This document shows positions 7,663 to 16,266 of a stretch of DNA of 45,710 bases, piece after piece. How positions within the stretch are numbered: the stretch's first letter is position 1; every line of letters starts with the position of its first letter. The stretch is from JADJNW01 sp033761835 (GTDB lineage Bacteria; Bacteroidota; Bacteroidia; Chitinophagales; Saprospiraceae): the NCBI GenBank assembly GCA_033761835.1, contig JANRME010000351.1:1-45710 (forward strand), given 5' to 3'. The notes under the pieces are model-generated. The model did no database searches. It was given only the letters and a program-made list of their open reading frames with translations, and was not told the origin of the DNA. Made by a program: the position numbers and the translations under genes.

Positions 7663-8784
7663 ATGAAAAAATTCTTCACCCGATCCCTATTTCTTGCATT
7701 CTTAATGCTACCATTTTTGCTTTTGGCTCAACGCCAGGTTACAATTTACGGCACTTTGCTTTCTGCTAAAGATAACAGCCCTGTTATTTATGCCCATATT
7801 TATATTCCCAACACTACTTACGGCGTATATAGCGACGATCAGGGCAATTTTTCTCTGGAAGCCAGGGTTTGGGCATCTTTTGAGTTAGTGATTTCTCATA
7901 TTGAACATGAAATTACGATTCTGCAAGTGAATGATAATCAGGATAATATTCAAATTGGAACAACACGTTTGCGCCCCAAAGCTTATGATTTAAAAGAAGT
8001 CGTCGTCACGGATGATAAAGACTGGAAAAAAAATTATGAGCTATTTGAACGCAATTTTATAGGTACGACGCCTCAGGCAAATCAATGTAAAATTTTGAAC
8101 AAGTTGGTACTCAATTTTAATTATGATAAAAAAACAAGTAAATTAACAGCTTGGGCTTACGAACCACTTAAGATTGAAAACAGGGATTTAGGCTATCGAA
8201 TTCGGTATGATTTGGTTTTGTTTGAATTTGATGATCAACGTGGAAACCTTATCTATAAAGGTTTTCCAGCTTTTGAACTTATTCGGGATGCCAGTAAACG
8301 CCAACAGCGCCGCTGGGAAAAAAATCGGAAAGAGGCATATCAAGGTTCGGTGATGCATTTTATTAGAAGTTTATATCATAATACTTTAAAAGAAGAAGGT
8401 TTTGAATTGAGTGAAATCGTAAAAAAAACAGAGCAATCTGGGAATGTTTTTATGATGCGCATGACCGAAGATCCTATTCATCGGGATGCAGTCATTACAC
8501 AAGAAGATAGTGCTGAGTTCCTTCGTTTTCAGGCAGATAGCCGCATACAAGTGCGTTACACAGGCGAACCGGAATCAACTGCTTATTTTGAACAGCATCA
8601 GCATATAATGCGCTCCAATGTGCAACGTGCTAAATTTCAGACTTCCGGCATTACGTTAGATGCCAATTTTGTGCGCATTTACAGCGACGGACAAGTGCAT
8701 GATGGGGTAGATATGCTGATAGATGGTTATTTTGCCTGGGAAAAAATAGCAAAAATGCTGCCTTATGATTATATTATGAAGTAA
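7663..8784 (+). CDS. secreted protein with carboxypeptidase-regulatory-like N-terminal domain
   Basis: I place the start at the ATG giving MKKFFTRSLFLAFLMLPFLL, a proper signal peptide; a longer in-frame extension upstream is low-complexity and unlikely. The 373-residue protein has an N-terminal CarboxypepD_reg-like beta-sandwich (VTIYGTLLSAKDNSPVIYAH through NTTYGVYSDDQGNFSLEA), as in TonB-linked and surface proteins of Bacteroidota. A globular domain of about 270 residues follows that I cannot assign; it is rich in aromatic and charged residues. No T9SS sorting domain is seen at the end. Its stop lies 3 bases from the convergent CYTH gene. Confidence 0.8.
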   Translation: MKKFFTRSLFLAFLMLPFLLLAQRQVTIYGTLLSAKDNSPVIYAHIYIPNTTYGVYSDDQGNFSLEARVWASFELVISHIEHEITILQVNDNQDNIQIGTTRLRPKAYDLKEVVVTDDKDWKKNYELFERNFIGTTPQANQCKILNKLVLNFNYDKKTSKLTAWAYEPLKIENRDLGYRIRYDLVLFEFDDQRGNLIYKGFPAFELIRDASKRQQRRWEKNRKEAYQGSVMHFIRSLYHNTLKEEGFELSEIVKKTEQSGNVFMMRMTEDPIHRDAVITQEDSAEFLRFQADSRIQVRYTGEPESTAYFEQHQHIMRSNVQRAKFQTSGITLDANFVRIYSDGQVHDGVDMLIDGYFAWEKIAKMLPYDYIMK

Positions 8785-8787
8785 CTA

Positions 8788-9303
8788 TTATATTTTAATT
8801 ATCATATCGCTATAAGAATGTGTTAACAAATCAGATTCTCTAATACCAAGCAATTGCATATAATATTGGCATTGAGATAATAATTCCTGCTCTGCTTTAT
8901 TATTATTTTCAGCAATTGCCTCGATTTCTATAAAAGAGCCGAGCTTATTTACACGATCGATATGAAATTTTACATTATCAATAAAAAAGATAGCGCGGCG
9001 CTTATCCACCACCGCCAGTATGCCCAAAGACTTAGCCAGCAAGGTTTTTAAGGAAGAACCTGGTTGGGATTGATACAATAATACCTCTGATTTTTTCGGG
9101 CCGGACTGGTCGTTTCGGCTGTAATGAATCAAGGCGTTTTCGATCGTACCTTCGCGGAGCTTGAGTCGGCCATACGGTACCTGGAAATAGGTATCAATTT
9201 GATGATCTTCGCCGATAAAGCGGGCATTCTGATCCAGCAATATTGCGCGAATCCTTTCAGAATCAGTGCATTGGGCTTTGATTTCAATGTTGAGGTGCAG
9301 CAT
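8788..9303 (-). CDS. CYTH-domain protein (class IV adenylate cyclase-like / triphosphate hydrolase)
   Basis: I choose the internal ATG that starts MLHLNIEIKAQC; a longer frame adds 23 residues of poor quality. The 171-residue product has the CYTH fold: NIEIKA at the N-terminus (the family pattern is ExExK, here Asn replaces the first Glu), then RLKLREG, ALIHYSR, and VKFHIDRVNKLGSFIEIEAI in the C-terminal half. Members bind an organic triphosphate in an eight-stranded tunnel with divalent metal. Whether this one is a cyclase, thiamine-triphosphatase or polyphosphatase cannot be told. It is the short Bacteroidota type annotated as class IV adenylate cyclase. Confidence 0.85.
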   Translation of the reverse strand: MLHLNIEIKAQCTDSERIRAILLDQNARFIGEDHQIDTYFQVPYGRLKLREGTIENALIHYSRNDQSGPKKSEVLLYQSQPGSSLKTLLAKSLGILAVVDKRRAIFFIDNVKFHIDRVNKLGSFIEIEAIAENNNKAEQELLSQCQYYMQLLGIRESDLLTHSYSDMIIKI

Positions 9304-9362
9304 GGTGATTTTTGATGCCAAAATACATACACAATTAGATTGGATAAGAAAATTCAATTTAA

Positions 9363-9680
9363 TTTTACTCAAGCTTTCAGATTCTGGCTATTATTGCCGG
9401 TTTATTTACTTCCGTGTTACTGGAAACTACCCTCTTGCGTATCCGTGAAAAAATGACCTGGAAATTTGCACTACAAATGGCATTATCCATGTCCTTTCTG
9501 ACAATGATAGCGATGGAAATAGCTATGAATACTACGGATTTTATGATCGCAGGCGGCAAAGCGATGCTGAGCAGTCCATCCTATTGGTTGGCATTCATAC
9601 CAGCAGCTTTGGCTGGTTTTATTACATTATTACCATATAATTATTATCAATTAAAAAAATATAATAACGCCTGCCATTGA
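9363..9680 (+). pseudogene. 5'-truncated DUF4396-like membrane protein
   Basis: The frame opens after a stop at 9360 and has no ATG before the conserved part; the first possible start is a GTG at 9414 without a visible ribosome site. The translation holds a hydrophobic segment (ILAIIAGLFTSVLLE), then KMTWKFALQMALSMSFLTMI and MEIAMNTTDFMIAGGK, and ends with PYNYYQLKKYNNACH. I recall this tail from short DUF4396 membrane proteins of Bacteroidota. The N-terminal 20-40 residues appear to be missing, so I call it a remnant, though a short gene using a rare start is possible. It lies head-to-head with the CYTH gene. Confidence 0.5.
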
Positions 9681-9851
9681 AAACAGTTGAAAATTGGGAC
9701 TGTGTATAGCTTTTACAAGCATTCACAGCTATAATGCTTACAGAAAGGTAAGAATTGCTAAACAAAATTAGCAGTGGTGCTAAAGGTTGCTGGTAAAAAG
9801 CAGAAATGGGATGGTAGCAGCATACTGAAATTGGGCGTAGTCGCACCACTC

Positions 9852-9895
9852 AAAAAAAAAATAGCCCTAAAACTCCTCTCCAAGAGCTTTAGGGC
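9852..9895 (-). terminator. intrinsic terminator of rpsA
   Basis: On the minus strand GCCCTAAA pairs with TTTAGGGC around a short CTC/GAG extension and loop (9864-9895), followed by a run of T (9852-9861). It lies about 30 bases after the rpsA stop codon. Confidence 0.85.
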
Positions 9896-9922
9896 ATCAT
9901 ATAATTCGGTTATATCAAAAAA

Positions 9923-11929
9923 TTATTCTGCGTCGTCTTTGTCGTCGGTCTCTTCAAACTGACCTTTCAACTGTGAGAATACGTCCAGATCACCGAGCGT
10001 TGAACGTTCTACGCTGTCTTGCGTTTTTTTCACTGCTGAGCGGGTCTTCTGTTTCTCTTCATCTTTTTCTTTCTTCACTTCTTCCTCCGCTTCGCGGCGA
10101 ATGTCTTCCAAGTAGCGTAAGTGCGATACCAGGATGCGCTTATCGTCGCGATTGAATTCGATCACTTTCACAGTTAGTGTTTCTTCTACCTCAGCAAGCG
10201 TATTGTCTTCCTTGCGGATATGCTTGATCGGCGCGTAAGCTTCCAGTCCATAAGGCAATTGTACAATCGCTCCGCGGTCGTCGCGGCGCAGAATCGTCGC
10301 TTCATGGTAAGAACCAACAGGGAACACTGTTTCGAAAGTATCCCAAGGATTTTCTTCAATTTGTTTGTGTCCAAGCGACAACTTTCGGTTGTCTTTGTCA
10401 ATATCAAGGATGACGACGTCAATTTTCTCGCTCACTTTCGTGAATTCGGAAGGGTGGTTGAAGCGCTTCGTCCAAGACAAGTCGGAAATATGCACCATAC
10501 CACCAATACCATCCTGCAATTCTACGAAAACCCCATACGGTGTGAGGTTTTTCACCTCGCCTGTGTGGCGGCTGTTAAGTGGGTAAGTATTTTCGATTTC
10601 ACTCCAAGGGTCTTTTTGCAATTGCTTAAGACTCAAGGACATCTTGCGCTCTTCGCGATCAATTGTGACTACTTTTGCTTCATGTTCCTGACCAAGTTTG
10701 AAGAATTCGCGGGCATTGACCGGCTGGTTGCTCCAAGTCACTTCCGACACGTGGATCAAGCCTTCTACACCTGGCTGGATTTCCAAGAAAGCACCATAGT
10801 CTTCGATGTTCACAATCTTACCTTTAACGGTAGAACCTTCTTGAATATCGGCATTCAGTACTTCCCAAGGATGTGGTTGTAATTGCTTCAAGCCCAGCGA
10901 GATACGCTTCTTGTTTTCATCAAAATCGAGTACCACCACGTTGATCTTCTGGTTGAGTTGCAATACTTCGCCTGGATGGCTGATGCGACCCCAAGAAATA
11001 TCGGTGATGTACAAAAGACCATCCACTCCACCCAAATCGAGGAATGCGCCGAAATCGGTGATATTCTTGACCAAACCTTCGAGTACCTGACCTTTTTCAA
11101 GACCAGAGATAATCTGCTCGCGCTGCTCGGCGAGGTCGCTTTCGATGAGTGCTTTGTGCGAAACAACAGCGTTCTTAATGGTTTCATTGATTTTCACCAC
11201 TTTGAACTCCATCGTTTTACCTACGTATGAATCGTAATCAATGATCGGCTTGATGTCAATTTGCGAACCCGGCAAAAAGGTTTCCAACCCACCGGCATCC
11301 ACGATCAGACCACCTTTGGTTTTGCTGATGACTGTGCCTTTTATCACCGTACCATTTTCGTAAGAATCTACGATGCGTTCCCAAGCGCGCAGCAGCTTGG
11401 CTTTGCGACGAGAGAGTACCAACTGACCACGTGCATCTTCTTGTTGTTCTACATATACATCTACCGAGTCGCCAATTTTCAGATCAGGAATATCGCGGAA
11501 TTCAGAAAGTGGTACCAAACCATCGGATTTGTAATTGATATCAAGCACCACGTCGCCATCATTGATCGAAGTGACGCGACCTGCTACAATTTCATTTTCC
11601 AATACAGCGGTCATTGTAGACTCGTATTGCGTAACGTACTTGGCAGCTTCCTCTTTGGAATAGACATGGCCGCGCTTGCTACTCGATGCCCAGTCATAAT
11701 CATCATGTGCACCGGATGTGGTTTCCACTTCAATCAGCTCCTCAATATCCACCACTTCCACTTCTACCTCTTCTTCATCTCTTTCGATTACTATTTCTTC
11801 TGCTTCATCTGCTAATTCTGCAGTCGGTAAAATTTCTGTTGTTTCTGCTGCCTCGATTTCGAGGGCATCATCATCCGGAAGATTTTCTTCATTTTCCTGG
11901 ATGTCGTCGTTTAAATTTTCTTCTAGCAT
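9923..11929 (-). CDS. rpsA: 30S ribosomal protein S1
   Basis: A 668-residue S1 protein with six S1 (OB-fold) RNA-binding repeats at about residues 112-180, 197-265, 283-353, 367-440, 455-527 and 540-610. Diagnostic repeat cores include DFGAFLDLGGVDGLLYITD, DYGAFLEIQPGVEGLIHVSE and PYGVFVELQDGIGGMVHISD. About 75 strongly acidic residues precede the first repeat, and a charged Lys/Glu/Asp tail follows the last; both are longer than in E. coli S1 and are common in Bacteroidota. S1 helps bring mRNA to the 30S subunit, which matters where Shine-Dalgarno sequences are weak. It has its own promoter and terminator. Confidence 0.97.
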   Translation of the reverse strand: MLEENLNDDIQENEENLPDDDALEIEAAETTEILPTAELADEAEEIVIERDEEEVEVEVVDIEELIEVETTSGAHDDYDWASSSKRGHVYSKEEAAKYVTQYESTMTAVLENEIVAGRVTSINDGDVVLDINYKSDGLVPLSEFRDIPDLKIGDSVDVYVEQQEDARGQLVLSRRKAKLLRAWERIVDSYENGTVIKGTVISKTKGGLIVDAGGLETFLPGSQIDIKPIIDYDSYVGKTMEFKVVKINETIKNAVVSHKALIESDLAEQREQIISGLEKGQVLEGLVKNITDFGAFLDLGGVDGLLYITDISWGRISHPGEVLQLNQKINVVVLDFDENKKRISLGLKQLQPHPWEVLNADIQEGSTVKGKIVNIEDYGAFLEIQPGVEGLIHVSEVTWSNQPVNAREFFKLGQEHEAKVVTIDREERKMSLSLKQLQKDPWSEIENTYPLNSRHTGEVKNLTPYGVFVELQDGIGGMVHISDLSWTKRFNHPSEFTKVSEKIDVVILDIDKDNRKLSLGHKQIEENPWDTFETVFPVGSYHEATILRRDDRGAIVQLPYGLEAYAPIKHIRKEDNTLAEVEETLTVKVIEFNRDDKRILVSHLRYLEDIRREAEEEVKKEKDEEKQKTRSAVKKTQDSVERSTLGDLDVFSQLKGQFEETDDKDDAE

Positions 11930-11972
11930 TGAAAGAATGCTTTTAAAGGTGAACGAATATTTTTTAGCGGGG

Positions 11973-11980
11973 CAAAGGTA
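11973..11980 (-). promoter_or_regulatory. -7 promoter box for rpsA
   Basis: The minus strand reads TACCTTTG, an exact TAnnTTTG box, 44 bases before the rpsA start codon. The -33 element is not a clear TTG. Confidence 0.6.
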
Positions 11981-12040
11981 TAATTATTTTTTGGAAGAAT
12001 AAAGCGCGATTTATGATTTTCTTTCAAAATGCGTACTTCC

Positions 12041-12048
12041 TAACTTTG
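12041..12048 (+). promoter_or_regulatory. -7 promoter box for the acyl-CoA synthetase gene
   Basis: TAACTTTG matches TAnnTTTG. It would give a leader of about 100 bases before the start codon at 12155. No convincing -33 TTG is seen. Confidence 0.4.
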
Positions 12049-12154
12049 AGTTTCGTACATTAGAAGAAAAGTTCTTATTTTAACCCCTTGTAAAATGAAA
12101 ATTTTGTAAAATTCTGTTTTTACAATAAAAACCAGATCAAAAATCAAGGAAAGT

Positions 12155-13849
12155 ATGACCGAACAGCGCCCCTGGCTAAAAAACTACCCAAGCGGTATCC
12201 CTGCCAACATCAATATGGAAGAGTACGCAACTGTGGTGCAATTAGTGGATCAATCCTTAAAAAAATACGCCGATAAGCCCGCTTTTTCGTGCATGGGAAA
12301 GGAAATGACCTTTGCGCAGATTGATAAATTGTCGCGGAATTTCGGTGCTTACTTACACTCGCGCGGCTTGGAGCCTGGCGACAAGATTGCCATTATGATG
12401 CCTAATTTGCTGCAATACCCGATTGCTTTGTTTGGCGCGCTTCGTGCGGGACTGGTAGTGGTGAATACCAATCCTCTGTACACGCCGCGAGAGATGTTGC
12501 ATCAATTCAATGATTCGGGAGCAAAAGCGATTGTAATTGCGGAGAATTTCGCTGCAAATTTGCAGAAAATTCTACCGGAAACGCAAATCAAAACAATTAT
12601 CACTACAAGCATCGGTGAGTTGTTGCCTTTTCCTAAAGGACTGATTGTCAATTTTGTAGTGCGCAGCATTAAGAAAATGGTGCCGAAATTTGATATTCCT
12701 AATACCGTTTCTTTCCAAGATGCGCTGTCACAGGGTAAAAAATTCACGATCAAATCTTTTCAAAACAACCCAGAGGATGTTATTTTCTTGCAATATACTG
12801 GTGGCACGACGGGTGTATCAAAAGGCGCGATGCTGACCAATTATAATATGGTAGCTAATATGCTGCAAATGAAAGCTTGGATGTCGCCTTACCTGAAAGA
12901 ACCACATAATAAAGACCAGGAAGTGGCGCTTTGTGCACTGCCATTGTACCATATTTTTGCGCTTACGGTCAATTGTTTTGGCATTATGGCAATCGGCGGC
13001 ATGAACGTACTCGTGACCAATGCCCGAGATATTCCTTCGGTACTGCAAGCGATCAAATCCTATCCAACTTCAGTGATCTCCGGCGTCAATACGTTATTTA
13101 ATGCCATGATGAACCATGCCGATTTTAAGACCATTGATTTCAGTTCGCTCAAAGTAACGGTGGCGGGCGGTATGGCATTGCAACGCCCGGTGGCAGAGCG
13201 GTGGCAGCAATTGACAGGCTGCTTCCTCGCCGAGGGTTATGGCATGACAGAATGCTCGCCGGTGGCTTCAGCAAATCCTTTCGATGCAAAATTAGGACGA
13301 TTGGGAATGATTGGCTTGCCGATTCCATCTACTGATATGCGTATCGTGGATGAACAAAACAAGGTGATGGACGTAGGTGGTGTCGGTGAAATTCAAATCA
13401 AAGGGCCGCAAGTGATGAAAGGCTATTACAATCGCCCGGATGCGACGGCCGAAACGATTGTAGATGGCTGGCTTTGCACGGGCGATATTGGTTCGATGGA
13501 TGCAGATGGTTTTTTCCGTATCGTGGATCGCAAAAAAGACATGATTCTTGTTTCCGGTTTTAATGTATATCCGAATGAAATTGAGGAAGTTGTAGCAGGG
13601 CATCCCAAAGTGTTGGAAGTAGCTGCTGTCGGTATCCCCGATGCCAAATCGGGCGAAGTGGTGAAGCTTTTTGTCGTGAAAAAAGACCATTCGCTTTCTG
13701 AGAAAGAAATCGTTGAGTATTGCCGCGAAAATCTGACGGGCTACAAAGTGCCTAAATCAGTTGAGTTTCGGAAGGAATTGCCCAAGACAAACGTCGGAAA
13801 AATTCTTCGCCGTGCTTTGCGCGATGAAGCGGTGAAGGCTATATCGTAA
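12155..13849 (+). CDS. fadD: long-chain fatty acid--CoA ligase
   Basis: A 564-residue ANL-superfamily enzyme of full length. The ATP-binding P-loop YTGGTTGVSKGAML is at residues 214-227, followed by GYGMTECSP, the TGDIG motif, VDRKKDMILVSGFNVYPNEI at the hinge to the C-terminal lid, and PKTNVGKILRRALRDE with the catalytic lysine. It activates long-chain fatty acids to acyl-CoA with ATP, feeding beta-oxidation or lipid synthesis at the inner membrane. The N-terminal PWLKNYPSGIPANI is typical of the FadD branch rather than short-chain synthetases. No beta-oxidation genes are adjacent, so it appears to be a stand-alone unit with its own promoter. Confidence 0.93.
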   Translation: MTEQRPWLKNYPSGIPANINMEEYATVVQLVDQSLKKYADKPAFSCMGKEMTFAQIDKLSRNFGAYLHSRGLEPGDKIAIMMPNLLQYPIALFGALRAGLVVVNTNPLYTPREMLHQFNDSGAKAIVIAENFAANLQKILPETQIKTIITTSIGELLPFPKGLIVNFVVRSIKKMVPKFDIPNTVSFQDALSQGKKFTIKSFQNNPEDVIFLQYTGGTTGVSKGAMLTNYNMVANMLQMKAWMSPYLKEPHNKDQEVALCALPLYHIFALTVNCFGIMAIGGMNVLVTNARDIPSVLQAIKSYPTSVISGVNTLFNAMMNHADFKTIDFSSLKVTVAGGMALQRPVAERWQQLTGCFLAEGYGMTECSPVASANPFDAKLGRLGMIGLPIPSTDMRIVDEQNKVMDVGGVGEIQIKGPQVMKGYYNRPDATAETIVDGWLCTGDIGSMDADGFFRIVDRKKDMILVSGFNVYPNEIEEVVAGHPKVLEVAAVGIPDAKSGEVVKLFVVKKDHSLSEKEIVEYCRENLTGYKVPKSVEFRKELPKTNVGKILRRALRDEAVKAIS

Positions 13850-13941
13850 AATAGCTTACAAAAAGCGTTATGTATTCTTAAAACAAATTGCTTTTTTGGA
13901 TATACTATCTGATTTGAGGTCATATTGAAAAATGGACTCCG

Positions 13942-16266
13942 ATGAAAAGTAGATGTACAAGTTGGCTCGTAAGTTTCTTCTCTTTGATCTTGAGTTTGCA
14001 ATCAGCGTTTGCCCAACACTCGGTCGCTCGACAATGGAATGAAGCATTATTGGGTGCTATTCGCAATGATTTAGCCCGTCCCACGGTGCATGCGCGCAAC
14101 CTTTTCCATGCTTCCATTGCGATGTATGACGCTTGGGCAGCTTATGATGATCGGGCGGACACTTATTTTTTAGGTAAAACTATAGATAATTTCACCTGCC
14201 CTTTCGATGGAATTATCGCTCCTACCGATAAGAAAGCAGCACAGGAGGAAGCCATTAGCTACGCGGCTTATCGTTTATTAGAGCATCGTTTTCGAAATTC
14301 ACCCGGCGCTGAAACAAGCTTAGCTCGATTAGATTCTTTGATGATGAAATTGGGTTACAACATCTCATTTGTTTCTAAACACTATGCAACCGGCTCTCCT
14401 GCTGCGCTTGGTAATTATATTGCAAGCGAGCTTATTAGATTTGGAATGCAGGATAATGCTAATGAGCAAAATGATTATAAAAATCTTTACTATCAACCAA
14501 TCAATCCGCCTTTAGTGATGGCACTACCTGGTAATCCGAGTATTACCGATCCTAATCATTGGCAACCATTGACACTTACTATTTTTATTGACCAAAATGG
14601 CAATTTAATTCCAATCAATACCCCGCCTTTTCTCAGCCCTGAATGGGGAAAGGTAAGCCCCTTTGCGCTGACAGATGAAGACCTTACGATTTACCAGCGC
14701 GACAATAAAAAATACTGGGTTTACAATGATCCAGGCGCGCCGCCATATTTGGATACGACTACTGTTGGCGGCTTATCTGAAGAGTACAAATGGAATTTTT
14801 CTTTGGTTTCGGCTTGGTCGGGCCAACTTACACCAACGGATAGCGTGATGTGGGACATATCTCCAGCGTCCATTGGCAATATTCAATTGAATCAATACCC
14901 AACAACCATCGAAGGTTTGCGCAATTTTTATGACCGTGAAAATGGTGGCGATATTGGCAAAGGACACGACGTCAATCCTGCTACCGGACAATCTTATAGC
15001 CCGCAAATTGTACCTCGAGGTGACTACACGCGCGTGCTGGCTGAGTTTTGGGCGGATGGACCCAATTCAGAAACCCCTCCCGGGCACTGGTTTACGATTT
15101 TAAATTATGTGAATGATCACCCATTAATTGAGAAAAAATTCCAGGGCATTGGCCCTGTGCTTGATGATTTAGAATGGGATATAAAGGCCTATTTTATACT
15201 TGGCGGAGCGGTACACGATGCTGCAGTGTCGGCTTGGGGCATCAAAGGTTGGTACGATTATATCCGTCCTGTGTCAGCGATTCGTTATATGGCGCGGCTG
15301 GGGCAAAGCTCAAATTCCAATTTACCTAACTACCATCCTGGAGGCATTCCATTAGTACCCGGATACATTGAGTTAGTGGAAGCAGGCGATCCCTTAGCAG
15401 GAAACAATAATGAAAATGTTGGCAAAATTAAATTATATACCTGGCGTGGGCCAAATTATATCCAAAACCCAGCGATCCAAAACGCAGGCGTTGACTGGAT
15501 TTTAGCAGAGAACTGGTGGCCCTATCAGCGCCCGTCGTTTGTCACGCCGCCTTTTGCAGGCTATATTTCGGGGCATTCTACTTTTTCACGCGCCGCAGCA
15601 GAAGTGCTTACCTTGCTCACCGGCGACCCTTATTTTCCGGGCGGGATGGGCGAGTTTTCTGCCAAAAAGAATGAATTCTTAGTCTTTGAAGAAGGTCCGA
15701 GCCAGGATTTAATACTCCAATGGGCAACCTATCGCGATGCCTCTGACCAATGTAGTCTTTCGCGCATTTGGGGTGGCATCCATCCACCAGCTGACGATAT
15801 GCCAGGACGCTTGATTGGTCGAAAAGTAGGCATTAACGCTTTTCATTTTGCAGAGCGTTATTTCAATATTGATAATGACGGCGATGGGTTTCTTAATTAT
15901 GAGGATTGCGATGATAATAATGCAATGGTGAATCCGAGTGCAACGGAAATAATAGATGGCATGGACGACAACTGCGATGGTTTGGTAGATAATGTCATAT
16001 CCGATGTAAGCGATTTTGCCCATACAGATGCTCATCTTTTCCCAAATCCGACAATCGAGGATGTAGTAATTCATATTCAAAATGCCGATGTACTCAATGT
16101 TCGGCTTTATAATATGGAAGGCAAGCTTTTACAGGAGAAAGCACTTTCATTTTCCAATAACGAAGCGATATTGAATCTACGCAACATTCCGAAAGGGATT
16201 TATTTTTTAAACCTTTTTGAACCAAATGGTAAAAAGATTTTGGTGAAAAAACTGGTAAAACTTTAA
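13942..16266 (+). CDS. secreted vanadium-dependent haloperoxidase/PAP2-like protein with MopE motif and T9SS sorting domain
   Basis: A 774-residue exported protein (signal peptide cleaved about SAFAQ-H). The core is the vanadium haloperoxidase/PAP2 fold: KGWYDYIRP supplies Lys and Arg, YISGHSTFSRAAAE supplies the SGH motif, and SRIWGGIHPPADDMPG supplies the final Arg and His that hold vanadate or phosphate. Next comes a MopE-like calcium/metal motif (NDGDGFLNYEDCDDNNAM and DGMDDNCDGLVDN). The last 75 residues, ending with NIPKGIYFLNLF and a Lys-rich strand, are a T9SS type A sorting domain. The substrate, halide oxidation or phosphoester, cannot be decided from sequence. Its stop overlaps the convergent aminotransferase stop by four bases. 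Confidence 0.88.
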   Translation: MKSRCTSWLVSFFSLILSLQSAFAQHSVARQWNEALLGAIRNDLARPTVHARNLFHASIAMYDAWAAYDDRADTYFLGKTIDNFTCPFDGIIAPTDKKAAQEEAISYAAYRLLEHRFRNSPGAETSLARLDSLMMKLGYNISFVSKHYATGSPAALGNYIASELIRFGMQDNANEQNDYKNLYYQPINPPLVMALPGNPSITDPNHWQPLTLTIFIDQNGNLIPINTPPFLSPEWGKVSPFALTDEDLTIYQRDNKKYWVYNDPGAPPYLDTTTVGGLSEEYKWNFSLVSAWSGQLTPTDSVMWDISPASIGNIQLNQYPTTIEGLRNFYDRENGGDIGKGHDVNPATGQSYSPQIVPRGDYTRVLAEFWADGPNSETPPGHWFTILNYVNDHPLIEKKFQGIGPVLDDLEWDIKAYFILGGAVHDAAVSAWGIKGWYDYIRPVSAIRYMARLGQSSNSNLPNYHPGGIPLVPGYIELVEAGDPLAGNNNENVGKIKLYTWRGPNYIQNPAIQNAGVDWILAENWWPYQRPSFVTPPFAGYISGHSTFSRAAAEVLTLLTGDPYFPGGMGEFSAKKNEFLVFEEGPSQDLILQWATYRDASDQCSLSRIWGGIHPPADDMPGRLIGRKVGINAFHFAERYFNIDNDGDGFLNYEDCDDNNAMVNPSATEIIDGMDDNCDGLVDNVISDVSDFAHTDAHLFPNPTIEDVVIHIQNADVLNVRLYNMEGKLLQEKALSFSNNEAILNLRNIPKGIYFLNLFEPNGKKILVKKLVKL

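Noticed and set aside
10220..11815. Several long open frames on the plus strand opposite rpsA
   Set aside because: They are antisense shadows of the S1 repeats: no protein family, no start signals, and breaks follow rpsA codon bias.
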